A stretch of DNA of 8,864 nt from Pseudomonadota bacterium (lineage in GTDB: Bacteria; Pseudomonadota; Alphaproteobacteria; UBA8366; JADFVY01): assembly GCA_015222795.1 (NCBI GenBank), contig JADFVY010000083.1:1-8864 (forward strand), read 5' to 3'. This document shows, one piece after another, positions 1 through 6,749 of the stretch. The notes below the pieces were generated by a model. The model had not been told where the DNA came from. It saw only the letters and a list, made by a program, of their open reading frames with translations, and made no database searches. Each line of letters begins with the position of its first letter. The stretch's first letter is position 1. The position numbers were made by a program, and so were the translations under genes.

Positions 1-614
1 AGTTCGCGAACCTGCTCCTGGTCCAGGTCCTCGGCATGCTGGGTCGATACGACCAGCGCGGTGGCGCGCACCGGTTTGCCGTTTTCGTACTGCAGGCTGA
101 CCTGGCTTTTCGAATCGGGGCCGAAGCCCGGCGCCGCACCGGAATGGCGGGCCTCAGCCATGCTTTTCAGGATCGCGTGACTGTAATAAATCGGCGCCGG
201 CATTAAGGCCGGGGTTTCGTTGCAGGCATAACCGAACATGATGCCCTGGTCGCCCGCGCCCTCGTCCTTGTTGCCGGCGGAATCGACGCCTTGGGCGATA
301 TCGCTGGACTGTTCATGGACGTAGTTTTCGACGACCATTTTTTCCCAGTGGAAGCCGTCCTGCTCGTATCCGATTTCCTTGACCGCCTTGCGCGCCACGT
401 CTTCCAGGTGCTCGCGTGTGATCGAGCCCGGCCCGCGTACCTCGCCGGCCAAGACGACGCGGTTGGTGGTGGTCAATGTTTCCACTGCGACACGCGACAA
501 GGGGTCGGCCCCTAGATAAGTGTCGACGATAGCGTCCGAAATACGATCGCAGACCTTGTCCGGATGTCCCTCGGAAACCGATTCGCTAGTGAATACGTAG
601 TTCTTTCTGGCCAA
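1..614 (-). CDS. metK: S-adenosylmethionine synthetase (methionine adenosyltransferase), 5' part
   Basis: MetK makes S-adenosylmethionine from ATP and methionine in the cytoplasm. About 204 N-terminal residues are present; the family is normally about 380-400, so the C-terminal half lies beyond the left edge. The translation begins MARKNYVFTSESVSEGHPDK, the highly conserved MetK start with the ATP-binding His in GHPDK. It later contains the signature GAGDQGIMFGYACNETP. I chose TTG at 614-612 as start because it gives the canonical MARKNY N-terminus and has GAAGGGGG five bases upstream. An in-frame ATG at 638 would add eight residues and has no comparable ribosome binding site. No frameshift is seen. 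A possible promoter and structured leader lie just upstream. Identity is essentially certain; the start is likely. Confidence 0.97.
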   Translation of the reverse strand, partial: MARKNYVFTSESVSEGHPDKVCDRISDAIVDTYLGADPLSRVAVETLTTTNRVVLAGEVRGPGSITREHLEDVARKAVKEIGYEQDGFHWEKMVVENYVHEQSSDIAQGVDSAGNKDEGAGDQGIMFGYACNETPALMPAPIYYSHAILKSMAEARHSGAAPGFGPDSKSQVSLQYENGKPVRATALVVSTQHAEDLDQEQVRE

Positions 615-630
615 TTTAGCCCCCTTCAAT
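615..630 (-). promoter_or_regulatory. metK ribosome binding site deciding a TTG start
   Basis: On the minus strand GAAGGGGG is followed by CTAAA and then TTG. This strong purine-rich site with 5-nt spacing supports TTG at 614 over the ATG at 638. The CTAAA between site and start could pair with TTTAG at 691-695 in the leader. Confidence 0.7.
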
Positions 631-660
631 TTCGGCATCTGCCGGTCAAATACGCATAGC

Positions 661-688
661 GGACGCACCGTGTCATAGCGGTACGTCC
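661..688 (-). promoter_or_regulatory. Hairpin in the metK 5' leader
   Basis: The minus strand reads GGACGTACCG, an 8-nt loop CTATGACA, then CGGTGCGTCC. That is a 10-bp stem with a single G-U wobble. It ends 46 bp before the TTG start of metK and has no U-run after it, so it is not a normal intrinsic terminator. It lies downstream of the candidate promoter at 713-742, so it would be in the metK 5' UTR. It could be a regulatory leader element or a protein-binding palindrome. I see no match to SAM-II or to the SAM/SAH consensus as I remember them. Confidence 0.55.
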
Positions 689-712
689 GTCTAAACCCGA
701 TTGCCGGGCGCG

Positions 713-742
713 ACTATTGCCGTGCTTGGCCGGGGACGTCAA
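713..742 (-). promoter_or_regulatory. Candidate metK promoter
   Basis: On the minus strand TTGACG (737-742) lies 18 bp from AATAGT (713-718). These match the sigma-70 -35 and -10 boxes at 5 of 6 and 4 of 6 positions. Transcription would start near 706 and give a leader of about 90 nt. This is a visual match only. Confidence 0.4.
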
Positions 743-751
743 GGATTTTGG

Positions 752-776
752 CGGCGCCGGGTGTTATCCGGCGCCG
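752..776 (-). terminator. Perfect 9-bp GC hairpin between the XRE gene and metK
   Basis: CGGCGCCGG and CCGGCGCCG flank a 7-nt loop (ATAACAC on the minus strand), a perfect stem. It lies 13 bp after the stop of the XRE gene and just upstream of the possible metK -35 box. No U-run follows on either strand, so termination would be non-canonical. It may instead be an operator for a dimeric regulator. Confidence 0.4.
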
Positions 777-789
777 ACATTGACCCGCG

Positions 790-1236
790 TCAGGAACTGC
801 TGGCGCTCGCCAAACTTTTAGCGAGATCGAAAAGCCGCTTGCGAACGGTGGGTTCCTTGATCCGATAGTAAGCACGGACCAATTCCAGCGTTTCGCGCTT
901 TGCCAGGGGGTCATGAGAGAACTCCGCCTGGTATTTTTCGGCGAGTCCCGGAACCGGCTTGCCGCCCTTGCCCGATATTTCCGCCGGCATTTCTTCAAAG
1001 AAGAAGGCCACGGGCACATCCAGGACACGCGACAACGCATACATGCGGCTGGCGCCGATGCGGTTGGCGCCGCGCTCGTATTTCTGAATTTGCTGGAAAG
1101 TCAGGCCGACGGCCTCGCCCAGTTTTTCCTGGCTCAGGCCAAGAAGCGTGCGGCGAAGCCGAACTCGGCTACCTACGTGTATATCGACCGGATTGGGCTT
1201 GCCCGTCCGGCTTACGGGCTCTCTGGATGCTGGCAT
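790..1236 (-). CDS. XRE-family transcriptional regulator (PraR/PhrR-like)
   Basis: A 148-residue DNA-binding regulator. Residues about 20-77 form a Cro/C1-type helix-turn-helix (VGSRVRLRRTLLGLSQEKLG, then LTFQQIQKYERGANRIGASR as the second half, then VLDVPVAFFFEE). The C-terminal part has no recognised sensor domain and is presumably for dimerisation; it contains a motif like LELVRAYYRI found in this alphaproteobacterial group. Genes of this kind sit between lnt and metK in rhizobia (phrR/praR, involved in acid response, quorum sensing and biofilm control). The relation is recalled from the family, not searched. The ATG at 1236 has no clear ribosome binding site, and I found no better start. 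The next gene, metK, follows after 175 bp. A candidate promoter and two small palindromes upstream suggest autoregulation. Confidence 0.88.
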   Translation of the reverse strand: MPASREPVSRTGKPNPVDIHVGSRVRLRRTLLGLSQEKLGEAVGLTFQQIQKYERGANRIGASRMYALSRVLDVPVAFFFEEMPAEISGKGGKPVPGLAEKYQAEFSHDPLAKRETLELVRAYYRIKEPTVRKRLFDLAKSLASASSS

Positions 1237-1243
1237 GGCATTA

Positions 1244-1257
1244 TGTGCGTTTGCACA
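1244..1257. promoter_or_regulatory. Palindrome next to the XRE start codon (candidate operator)
   Basis: TGTGC-GTTT-GCACA is a perfect 5-bp inverted repeat with a 4-nt centre, 8 bp before the start codon of the XRE regulator. XRE dimers bind short palindromes, so autoregulation is a reasonable inference. Confidence 0.4.
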
Positions 1258-1296
1258 CCTTAGTTGTTTATGTAAGTAGAATTCGAATGTACCGAC

Positions 1297-1326
1297 TTTC
1301 TAAAACATACAAACGTATTCGGTCAA
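1297..1326 (-). promoter_or_regulatory. Candidate promoter of the XRE regulator with palindrome in the spacer
   Basis: On the minus strand TTGACC (1321-1326) lies 18 bp from TAGAAA (1297-1302), matching sigma-70 boxes at 5 of 6 and 4 of 6 positions. The spacer holds ATAC-AAAC-GTAT (1307-1318), whose centre resembles that of the palindrome at 1244-1257. The centres are 62 bp apart, close to six helical turns. The surrounding DNA is AT-rich (about 30% G+C for 1261-1320). Confidence 0.4.
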
Positions 1327-1364
1327 GGTTCATCCGTGTAGCGTTCATGCTTTTTAGGGTGCAT

Positions 1365-2942
1365 TTAATTATTCGGGGCGCGTAATAATGAAAGAAATAC
1401 AAGTACAATTAGAAACATTGTTATAATGTCTCCGAACTGGCCATACAGGGTCAGGGTTGCCGCCGGGCGTGGCAATTCCACATCCAGGACCCCCTGTGTA
1501 TTCAAGTCAAGTCGTGCGATCTCGCGGCCATAAGCGTCGAAAACCGCTGAAATACCAGTATTTGCCGAGCGGATCAGCGGCAGGCCTTCCTCGATGGTGC
1601 GCATGCGGCTGATCGCCATGTGCTGATGCGGTCCGGCTGTCTGGCCGTACCATGCGTCATTTGTAAAATTAAGCAACCATTCCGGGCGGTTAGCCCGGTC
1701 CACCACTTCGCCCGGAAAAATCACTTCATAGCAAATCAGGGGGCCAACGGGCGGTATCCCTTTCAGTTGCAGGGTGCGCGGTCCAGGCCCGGCGGAGAAA
1801 TCCATCGAGCCCTGCGTGAGTTTCTTGAACGGCAGAATAGAGCGCAATGGCATATATTCACCGAAGGGCACCAAGTGAAATTTGTCGAAAACCTCCGTGA
1901 TATTTCCTTGCCCATCGACGGCAACCATCGAATTCCATATCTGTTGCTGATTGACTGCGCGCCGCAACGTACCAGTCAGCAGTAGTCCGCCGGGCGGCAC
2001 AATGGCGGCGGCGGCCTCGGCCCAGTCCGGAAATCGGGTCAGGTCTATGACCACCGCGGTTTCCGGCCAGATGACATGGGTAATCCAGTCCGGGCGGTCC
2101 TTTGCGCTAAGTTCCCGATGCATTGAGAAATTCCGCGCGAACAGTTCGGGCTCCCATTTCTTCTTCTGCGGGATATTGGCCTGTACGATCCGCAGGCCAA
2201 CGCCGGGCACGTTGTCGGCGCCCTGTTCGGGCGCCGCGGCCAACCGGACCGCACCGCCGGCCCATGCCACGAGCGGCAGCGCGATTGCAACGGCCAGCGC
2301 TGCCATGCGCCGTCTGGGTGACCCTCTCGCAACGCCGGCGGCCAGGGTGGCGGACGCCACCGCCAGGACGGTTACACCATACATGCCGAACACCGATGCC
2401 GCCTGGGCCATCGCGTCCGATCCGACCCAGCCATAGCCGGCCAGATTCCAGGGTAGGCCCGTGAATATATGGCCGCGCAGCCACTCGGTGATGCCCAGGG
2501 CCAGGGTCAGGGCCAGTGCGCGGCGTAAATGTCCACCGCCCCATCGGCTGGCCGCCATGGTAGCGACGCCGTGGAATATCGACAGCCCCATTGGCAGCAA
2601 AATCATCGCGATGGGTACCGCCCACCACAGGCTGGCGGAAAGTGTATAAGGCGCGAACCCGATCCAGTACAGGCTGGACACGAAAAACCCCATGCCGAAC
2701 CACCAGCCGGTAAAGAAGGCGTGAACCCAACCCAACCCTCTGGGCAGCAGCCAGACCAGCCCGGCGAACGCCGGGTACAGAACCGGCATAAGATAGATCG
2801 GGGGCAGGGCCAGGGTTGCGACCGCGCCGAGTATGGCCGCCACGGCGTGGCGCCGCCCCCAGGGAAGAGCCGCCAGTCGGCCGGCTAGCGCGTCGGCCCG
2901 CCCCCACAGGTTATCAAGGGCGGAAGCTTTTTTAGTCGCCAT
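1365..2942 (-). CDS. lnt: Apolipoprotein N-acyltransferase
   Basis: Lnt transfers an acyl chain from phospholipid to the N-terminal cysteine of apolipoproteins, the last step of lipoprotein maturation, in the inner membrane. The 525-residue protein has an N-terminal block of membrane helices (about residues 30-240), a periplasmic nitrilase-like domain, and a C-terminal helix (about 498-522, GDIITMFLIVLVFLSLL). The catalytic triad is visible: Glu294 in VIWPET, Lys354 in FDKFHLVPFGEY and Cys404 in LICYEVIFP. NFTNDAWYG follows, as expected. I start at the ATG at 2942, giving MATKKASALD. A longer open frame to 3038 lies within corC, adds charged residues, and looks like read-through of the overlapping gene. 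The start overlaps the corC stop by 11 bp, suggesting coupled translation. No good ribosome binding site is seen. Confidence 0.96.
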   Translation of the reverse strand: MATKKASALDNLWGRADALAGRLAALPWGRRHAVAAILGAVATLALPPIYLMPVLYPAFAGLVWLLPRGLGWVHAFFTGWWFGMGFFVSSLYWIGFAPYTLSASLWWAVPIAMILLPMGLSIFHGVATMAASRWGGGHLRRALALTLALGITEWLRGHIFTGLPWNLAGYGWVGSDAMAQAASVFGMYGVTVLAVASATLAAGVARGSPRRRMAALAVAIALPLVAWAGGAVRLAAAPEQGADNVPGVGLRIVQANIPQKKKWEPELFARNFSMHRELSAKDRPDWITHVIWPETAVVIDLTRFPDWAEAAAAIVPPGGLLLTGTLRRAVNQQQIWNSMVAVDGQGNITEVFDKFHLVPFGEYMPLRSILPFKKLTQGSMDFSAGPGPRTLQLKGIPPVGPLICYEVIFPGEVVDRANRPEWLLNFTNDAWYGQTAGPHQHMAISRMRTIEEGLPLIRSANTGISAVFDAYGREIARLDLNTQGVLDVELPRPAATLTLYGQFGDIITMFLIVLVFLSLLRAPNN

Positions 2943-3873
2943 GCGCGTCCGGACGGGCCGGCATGTTTCGTACTCGCAGCCGTTTAACGCGGCGCGGGTC
3001 CGCGTCCATGATCTCGAATTCCAGTCCGGACTCCTCATGGACGATCAATTCGCCGCGCACCGGCACCCGGCCCGCAAGGACCGAAACGAATCCGCCCAGC
3101 GTATCGACGTCGCCCTCTTCCTCGGTCCCGGCCAACAGCGGGCCGGATTTTGCCTCCAGTTCCTCGATCGGCAGGCGGGCATCGACGACGATCGTGCCGT
3201 CGGGGCATTCCTCCATGCGCGGCGCCGTCGCCGCCTCATGCTCTTCCTCGATTTCGCCGACGATTTCCTCGACCAGATCCTCGATCGTAACCAGACCGTC
3301 GATGCCACCATATTCGTCGACCACCAGAGCCATGTGGTTGCGGCTCTTGCGCATCTGCAACAGCAGGTCCAGCACCCGCATGCTTGGCGCGACGAACAAT
3401 ACCTGCCGTACCAGACTGCGCAGGCTGGGGCGCTTGCCGCTGCCGTTGGCTTGTTCCACCGCGCCCAGCACGTCGCGGATATGGATCATGCCGATAACGT
3501 CGTCCAGCGTGCCCTGATAGACCGGAATGCGCGAATGGCCCTTTTTGGTCATGGCCGTGACCACCTCGTCCAGAGGAATCGTGTCCTCTACGGCGTCGAT
3601 ATCGGCGCGCGGCACCATCGCATCCTCGACCGTCACCGTGCCCAGCTTCAGTACGTTGGCAATCAGTGTATGTTCTTCCGGGTCGATCGGCTCGGCCTGC
3701 TCCTCGCGCTGTTCGATCAGCGCCTCGACGCTGTCGCGCAGCGAGTTCTCGCCATTGCCCTTGCCACGCAACCCGCGGATAAGGGAAGACAGCCAGCCTT
3801 GTTTGCGGGGCTCGTCGGTGGCGATTCCGTTATCGCCATTCGGTCGTCTGGTAGATGGAGGTTCTTCGGACAT
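2932..3873 (-). CDS. corC: CorC/HlyC-family CBS-domain protein (YbeX)
   Basis: A 313-residue protein of the short CorC/YbeX type. It has no membrane DUF21 domain. After a polar N-terminus, two CBS domains occupy about 78-140 (with VEDAMVPRADIDAV) and 148-206 (with DEYGGIDGLVTIEDLVEEIV). A CorC_HlyC domain follows at about 222-305. CBS pairs bind adenine nucleotides. E. coli CorC was linked to Mg2+/Co2+ efflux and YbeX more recently to ribosome metabolism; the exact role here is not shown by sequence. The gene begins 8 bp after the ybeY stop, with AAGGA directly against the ATG, unusually close spacing. Its TAA stop overlaps the lnt start. Such genes are often loosely annotated as hemolysins; nothing here supports a toxin role. 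Confidence 0.95.
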   Translation of the reverse strand: MSEEPPSTRRPNGDNGIATDEPRKQGWLSSLIRGLRGKGNGENSLRDSVEALIEQREEQAEPIDPEEHTLIANVLKLGTVTVEDAMVPRADIDAVEDTIPLDEVVTAMTKKGHSRIPVYQGTLDDVIGMIHIRDVLGAVEQANGSGKRPSLRSLVRQVLFVAPSMRVLDLLLQMRKSRNHMALVVDEYGGIDGLVTIEDLVEEIVGEIEEEHEAATAPRMEECPDGTIVVDARLPIEELEAKSGPLLAGTEEEGDVDTLGGFVSVLAGRVPVRGELIVHEESGLEFEIMDADPRRVKRLRVRNMPARPDAHGD

Positions 3874-3881
3874 TCCTTGCT

Positions 3882-4373
3882 CTATCCGACCGGTTCGTCC
3901 ATCGCGGTGTAGGGATCGTCGACCCCCAGGCCACTCAGGATTTCGGTCTCCAACGCCTCCATGGCGGTGGCTTGCGTTTCGGTTTCATGGTCATGGCCAA
4001 GCAGGTGCAAAACGCCATGCACCGTTAGATGGCTCAAATGGTCGGCCAATGGCTTCGCCTGCGTGGCGGCTTCCCGCTTTATGGTTTCCAGCGCCAGCAC
4101 AACATCGCCCAGCAGCCGGGGCCGTCCCGCCGCGCCCTCATCGTCGGCGGGGAAGGACAGCACGTTGGTCGGTTTGTTCTCGCCCCGATAGTCGTTATTC
4201 AATGCCTGTATCTCCGCGTCGCCGCTCAGCAGGATGCTTAGCTCCGCGTTCCCGGAGCCGGTGGCTTCCCATGCGGCGTTTGCCGCGCGGCGCAGCAGCG
4301 CTTCTGCATCGGGCAGCGCCCCGGCCCAGCCGTCCGACGAACAGCCGATCTCTATGACAAGGCTACTACTCAT
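3882..4373 (-). CDS. ybeY: Endoribonuclease YbeY (16S rRNA maturation and ribosome quality control)
   Basis: YbeY is a metal-dependent single-strand RNase needed for 16S rRNA 3'-end maturation and removal of defective ribosomes. The 163-residue protein, a normal length, carries the H-x3-H-x5-H zinc motif as HGVLHLLGHDH, with His119, His123 and His129. The conserved NDYRGENKPTNVLSFP segment (about 60-75), with the conserved Arg63, lies upstream. The ATG overlaps the TGA of ybeZ in ATGA (4370-4373), so translation is probably coupled. YbeZ is a known physical partner of YbeY in other bacteria, consistent with adjacency. The stop is followed 8 bp later by corC. Nothing is missing. Confidence 0.97.
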   Translation of the reverse strand: MSSSLVIEIGCSSDGWAGALPDAEALLRRAANAAWEATGSGNAELSILLSGDAEIQALNNDYRGENKPTNVLSFPADDEGAAGRPRLLGDVVLALETIKREAATQAKPLADHLSHLTVHGVLHLLGHDHETETQATAMEALETEILSGLGVDDPYTAMDEPVG

Positions 4374-5356
4374 TTAGGCTCGCTTTTTTTGGCGTCACGG
4401 TGATCGTAGGCCTGGATTATTCGGGTCACCAGCTCATGGCGCACTACGTCGGCCTGAGTGAAATGGACGAATTCGATGCCCTTTACGCCGGCCAGTGTTT
4501 CCAGCGCATCGGTCAGTCCTGAACGCTGGCCGCTTGGCAGGTCTATCTGGGTCACGTCGCCGTTAATGACCATACGGCTCTTCTCGCCGATGCGGGTCAG
4601 CGCCATTTTCATCTGCACCGGCGTTGTGTTCTGCGCTTCGTCGAGGATGACGTATGCGTTGGACAGCGTTCGCCCGCGCATGAAGGCCAGCGGCGCGATT
4701 TCGATCTCGCCGGTCTCAAGCCTTTTCACCACTTGCTCGGCCGGCAGCGCGTCATACAGTGCGTCATATAGCGGCTGCATATAGGGGTCGACCTTGTCGC
4801 GCATGTCGCCGGGCAGGAAACCCAGCCGCTCGCCCGCCTCGACCGCGGGGCGCGATAGTACGATGCGGTCCACCCGGCCGGCGGTCAGCATCTCTACCGC
4901 GGCGCAAACCGCCAGATAGGTTTTGCCGGTCCCCGCGGGGCCGGTGGCAAAGACCATTTCGTGGTCTTTTATGGTCTGGATGTAGTGCGCCTGGTTCGGC
5001 GAGCGGGCGTCTATCCGTTTGCGGCGTGTCTGGATGAAGGGCTCGGCACCCGCCGCCCCGTCGCTGTCCGCGCCTTCGGCCATGCGTACCGCCGCGTCCA
5101 CTTCCGCCTGATCCACATTATGCCCGCTACCGGCCGCGCGATAGAGCCGGTCCAACGCATCGCGCGCGGCCTCGACCGCGTCCATCGGGCCGGAGATCGT
5201 CACCTGGTTGCCCCGGTTGTTCATCGATATGCCCAGCCGCTGTTCGATGCGCGCCAGATTACGGCCATGTTCGCCGAACACCGCGGGCAACAGCCGGTTG
5301 TCGTCGAATTCGACCTGGATCGATACCGGTTCGCTGGGTTTTGCCGCCGTTGTCAC
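4370..5356 (-). CDS. ybeZ: PhoH-like ATPase YbeZ
   Basis: A PhoH-family P-loop NTPase of 328 residues, partner of YbeY in RNA metabolism. The N-terminal region (about 10-75) resembles a KH-like RNA-binding fold (VFGEHGRNLARIEQRLGI). The ATPase domain has Walker A GPAGTGKT (about 139-146) and Walker B YVILDEAQ (about 235-242), followed by NTTPVQMKMALTRIG and NGDVTQIDLP. I start at GTG 5356, which overlaps the miaB TGA in GTGA and has GAAAAGAG seven bases upstream. A TTG at 5362 would add two residues but sits directly against that site, so it is less likely. The 3' end carries a run of seven A on the coding strand and overlaps ybeY. The family is certain; the start is probable. Confidence 0.94.
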   Translation of the reverse strand: MTTAAKPSEPVSIQVEFDDNRLLPAVFGEHGRNLARIEQRLGISMNNRGNQVTISGPMDAVEAARDALDRLYRAAGSGHNVDQAEVDAAVRMAEGADSDGAAGAEPFIQTRRKRIDARSPNQAHYIQTIKDHEMVFATGPAGTGKTYLAVCAAVEMLTAGRVDRIVLSRPAVEAGERLGFLPGDMRDKVDPYMQPLYDALYDALPAEQVVKRLETGEIEIAPLAFMRGRTLSNAYVILDEAQNTTPVQMKMALTRIGEKSRMVINGDVTQIDLPSGQRSGLTDALETLAGVKGIEFVHFTQADVVRHELVTRIIQAYDHRDAKKSEPK

Positions 5357-6732
5357 GCGCAAACTCTTTTCGCTGGGGTTTCATGATCTACATTCGTTAC
5401 CGCGACCTCGCCGTGCAGGCTGTGCGCCGCGACGCCAACGATCCGGCATTCGGCCATTCGGCCGATCAACGATTCCGGCGCCTCGACCACGACCGCCTGC
5501 ATCCAGGGCGATCGGCCGGCCACCTGGCCTGGCTTGCGGCCTGGCTTTTCGAACAGTACCGGGAACACCGCGCCCTGCTTGGTGTGGTGGAAGGCTGCTT
5601 CCTGTTCGCCCAACAACTGCTGTAATCCGGCAAGCCGTTCATCGCGGACGCTTTCCGCTGCTTGATTTTCCATCTCGGCTGCGGGCGTGCCCGGCCGGGC
5701 GCTATACTTGAAGGAATAGGCGCCGGCATAGCCGACCTCGGAGATTAGCCGCAATGTCGCCGCGAAGTCCGCATCGGTCTCGCCCGGGAAGCCGACGATG
5801 AAATCGGAACTCAGCGCCAGATCGGGCCGCGCCGCGCGCAATCGTTCGACGATGCGCAGATAATCGTCCGCGGTATGCTGGCGGTTCATCGCCGCAAGGA
5901 TGCGGTCGCTGCCCGACTGTACCGGCAGATGCAAATAGGGCATCAGCTTGTCCACCGCGCCATGGGCCTCGATCAACTCGTCGTCCATGTCGCGCGGGTG
6001 GCTGGTGGTATAGCGGATGCGGTCCAGCCCGTCGATTTCCGCCAGATGGCGGACCAATCGGCCCAGCCGCCAGTCCTTGCCGTTCGTGCCCGCGCCATGC
6101 CAGGCATTGACGTTCTGGCCCAGAAGCGTGATTTCGCGCGTCCCGCTGGTCACCAGTTTGCGCGCCTCTGCCTCGATGGCGGCGGCATCGCGCGAATATT
6201 CCGAACCGCGCGTATAGGGCACCACGCAGAAGGTACAGAACCGGTCGCACCCTTCCTGAATAGAAAGGAATGCCGATGTGGCTCCCGGGCCTTCATGGTC
6301 CGGCAGATGGTCGAACTTGGCCTCGACGGGGAATTCCACGTCCAGCACAGCGCCGCCGGCGCGGCTGGCCTGGGCCACCATTTCCGGCAGGCGGTGATAT
6401 GTCTGCGGCCCGAAAACCATATCCACATAGGGCGCGCGGGCCAAAATTTCCTCGCCCTCGGCCTGCGCCACGCAGCCAGCTACGGCGATTGTCATGCGAC
6501 CGTCGCCGGCGCTTTCCTTGGCGTCTTTCAATCTGCGCAGACGGCCCAATTCCGAATAGACTTTCTCGGATGCCTTCTCGCGGATATGGCAAGTGTTCAG
6601 AATCACCATGTCGGCGCCGTCCGGCGAATCGGTGGGGGCATAGCCAAGCGGTTGCAATACGTCCGCCATCCGGGCGGAGTCGTACACATTCATCTGGCAG
6701 CCATATGTCTTGATGAAGAGCTTTTTCGCCAA
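5353..6732 (-). CDS. miaB: tRNA-2-methylthio-N6-dimethylallyladenosine synthase
   Basis: MiaB is a radical-SAM methylthiotransferase that converts i6A37 to ms2i6A37 in tRNAs reading UNN codons. The 459-residue protein has the N-terminal UPF0004 domain with cluster ligands Cys12 (YGCQMN), Cys48 (LNTCHIRE) and Cys87 (VAGCVAQ). The radical-SAM motif Cys162-x3-Cys166-x2-Cys169 (CDRFCTFC) follows, and a C-terminal TRAM domain (about 385-448). The start is TTG at 6732: an in-frame TAG lies two codons upstream, and the next ATG is codon 14, which would remove the Cys12 ligand. AAGGA lies eight bases before TTG. Site and start are inside a perfect hairpin. The stop overlaps the ybeZ start, so miaB probably heads the five-gene run down to lnt. 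Confidence 0.97.
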   Translation of the reverse strand: MAKKLFIKTYGCQMNVYDSARMADVLQPLGYAPTDSPDGADMVILNTCHIREKASEKVYSELGRLRRLKDAKESAGDGRMTIAVAGCVAQAEGEEILARAPYVDMVFGPQTYHRLPEMVAQASRAGGAVLDVEFPVEAKFDHLPDHEGPGATSAFLSIQEGCDRFCTFCVVPYTRGSEYSRDAAAIEAEARKLVTSGTREITLLGQNVNAWHGAGTNGKDWRLGRLVRHLAEIDGLDRIRYTTSHPRDMDDELIEAHGAVDKLMPYLHLPVQSGSDRILAAMNRQHTADDYLRIVERLRAARPDLALSSDFIVGFPGETDADFAATLRLISEVGYAGAYSFKYSARPGTPAAEMENQAAESVRDERLAGLQQLLGEQEAAFHHTKQGAVFPVLFEKPGRKPGQVAGRSPWMQAVVVEAPESLIGRMAECRIVGVAAHSLHGEVAVTNVDHETPAKRVCA

Positions 6733-6749
6733 GGTCTATATCCTTGGCG
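6727..6749 (-). promoter_or_regulatory. Hairpin enclosing the miaB ribosome binding site and TTG start
   Basis: The minus strand reads CGCCAAGG, loop ATATAGA, CCTTGGCG: a perfect 8-bp stem with a 7-nt loop. The 5' arm contains AAGG of the ribosome binding site and the 3' arm contains the TTG start codon. Folding would hide both, so translation initiation may be inefficient or regulated. Confidence 0.6.

Noticed and set aside
615..720. SAM-II or SAM/SAH riboswitch before metK
   Set aside because: The hairpin sequence, loop and spacing do not match the consensus elements of either class as I remember them; a covariance-model search was not possible.
2943..3038. N-terminal extension of lnt to an ATG at 3038
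   Set aside because: The extra 32 residues lie wholly inside corC in another frame, are polar and unlike Lnt N-termini, while ATG 2942 gives a normal start overlapping the corC stop.
2833..3912. Long plus-strand open frame opposite lnt and corC (359 codons)
   Set aside because: It is antisense to two well-recognised genes, shows no family motifs, and long antisense frames are expected in GC-rich coding DNA.
4384..4390. Run of seven A on the coding strand near the 3' end of ybeZ as a slippage or frameshift site
   Set aside because: A -1 shift would end after about four codons and change almost nothing in the product; no stimulatory structure was seen.
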